DNA of 64,000 bases from assembly GCF_014171595.1 (NCBI RefSeq), contig NZ_CP050451.1, positions 1,674,001-1,738,000 on the forward strand, given 5' to 3'. Position 1 is the stretch's first letter. Each line of letters begins with the position of its first letter. The position numbers were made by a program, and so were the translations under genes. This DNA comes from Massilia sp. Se16.2.3 (GTDB lineage: Bacteria > Pseudomonadota > Gammaproteobacteria > Burkholderiales > Burkholderiaceae_D). This document shows, piece after piece, positions 63,208-64,000 of this stretch. Below the pieces are notes generated by a model. That model was not told the origin of the DNA. It saw nothing but the letters and a program-made list of their open reading frames with translations, and did not search any database.

Positions 63208-64000
63208 ATGAGCATCCAGACCGACAATTTCACCGAGCACCGCGTCATCGACGCGGCCCCGGCCTCGCCCAACGAGGAGGCGATCGAGCGCGCCTTGCGC
63301 CCGAAGCAGCTCGACGAATATGTCGGCCAGGTCAAGATCCGCGACCAGCTCGAGATCTTCATCTCCGCCGCTCGCAAGCGCCGCGAGGCGCTCGACCACA
63401 CGCTGCTGTTCGGCCCGCCGGGCCTCGGTAAAACCACGCTGGCCCACATCATTGCGCGCGAGATGGGCGTGAACCTGCGCCAGACTTCCGGCCCGGTGCT
63501 GGAGCGTCCGGGAGATCTGGCCGCGATCCTCACCAATCTCGAACCGAACGACGTGCTGTTCATCGACGAGATCCACCGCCTGTCGCCCGTCGTCGAGGAA
63601 ATCCTGTATCCGGCGCTCGAGGACTACCAGATCGACATCGTGATCGGCGAAGGGCCTGCCGCGCGTTCGGTGAAACTCGACCTGCAGCCGTTCACGCTGG
63701 TGGGCGCCACTACGCGCGCCGGCATGCTGACGAACCCGCTGCGCGACCGTTTCGGCATCGTCGCCCGCCTCGAGTTCTACAACGTCGAGGAGCTGACCAA
63801 GATCGTCACCCGCAGCGCAGCCCTGCTGGAAGCACCGATCAACCAGGAAGGTGCACGCGAAGTGGCGCTGCGCGCACGCGGCACCCCGCGTATCGCCAAC
63901 CGCCTGCTGCGCCGCGTGCGCGACTATGCGGAAGTGAAGGGCAATGGCGAGATCACCAAGGACATGGCCGACCGCGCCTTGCTCATGCTCGACGTCGACT
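63208..64000 (+). CDS. ruvB: Holliday junction helicase RuvB (3' truncated)
   Basis: RuvB is the AAA+ motor of branch migration. The visible 264 codons start [18 protein letters not shown] and show Walker [13 protein letters not shown], Walker [10 protein letters not shown], sensor 1 [10 protein letters not shown] and the arginine finger region NPLRDRFG. The window ends before the C-terminal winged helix. ATG 63208 has a weak upstream site and follows ruvA by 101 bases. Confidence 0.96.
   Translation, partial: MSIQTDNFTEHRVIDAAPASPNEEAIERALRPKQLDEYVGQVKIRDQLEIFISAARKRREALDHTLLFGPPGLGKTTLAHIIAREMGVNLRQTSGPVLERPGDLAAILTNLEPNDVLFIDEIHRLSPVVEEILYPALEDYQIDIVIGEGPAARSVKLDLQPFTLVGATTRAGMLTNPLRDRFGIVARLEFYNVEELTKIVTRSAALLEAPINQEGAREVALRARGTPRIANRLLRRVRDYAEVKGNGEITKDMADRALLMLDVD

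Overview
This 64 kb window is chromosomal DNA from a GC-rich betaproteobacterium, most likely of the order Burkholderiales and the family Oxalobacteraceae; a Massilia-like genus is my inference. The basis is the gene order (mreBCD-mrdA-rodA-rlpA; short NtrX beside NtrY; def/fmt with a LysM protein, dprA, smg and topB; rplM-rpsI-argC-bactofilin-erpA-anmK-M23-tyrS; dusB-fis-purH-ruvCAB) and the presence of families typical of this group (DUF4390, DUF3567, Smg). Nearly everything is housekeeping. I see no prophage, insertion sequence with a transposase, CRISPR array, rRNA or tRNA.

Layout. 1-6860 (+): cell-elongation cluster mreB (5' end cut by the window), mreC, mreD, mrdA, rodA, rlpA. 7067-13427 (-): argS, a SPOR protein, dsbA, an SDR oxidoreductase, birA, coaX and a second SPOR protein. 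13633-24552 (+): small basic ORF, rsmB, DUF4390, ntrY/ntrX, a CobW-like fragment, DUF3567, a class II amidotransferase, an EAL-HDOD protein and an ABC-2 exporter pair. 24688-29046 (-): SPW-repeat protein and metH. 29299-38161: orphan BrnA-like protein, fmt and def (-), LysM protein, dprA, smg, a disordered protein (-) and topB. 38509-48000: antitoxin-like protein, an ABC exporter whose permease carries a degenerate M1 peptidase domain, coq7, an OsmC protein, a second ABC-2 exporter and a secreted alpha/beta hydrolase. 48327-64000: rplM, rpsI, patatin, argC, bactofilin, erpA, anmK, M23 peptidase, tyrS, dtd, PEBP, histidine phosphatase, dusB, fis, purH, ruvC, ruvA and the start of ruvB.

Two things stand out. 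First, about 19 single-base indels, most of them in or beside short G/C runs, break or locally scramble mreC, mrdA, a SPOR gene, coaX, birA, the SDR gene, ntrX, dprA and three ABC-transporter genes. Several of these genes are normally essential, so base-calling error is the likeliest cause; the apparent mrdA-rodA fusion and the garbled receiver segment of NtrX are probably consequences. Second, intergenic spaces carry several families of palindromic repeats: about 110-130 bp imperfect palindromes with a GTAC-rich core lying directly against gene ends, a 174 bp MITE-like element with about 46 bp inverted ends, and short REP-like hairpins that form a four-unit cluster between purH and ruvC. These repeats are the best candidates for little-described biology here. 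The ABC permease with a peptidase domain that has lost its zinc site is the most unusual protein.
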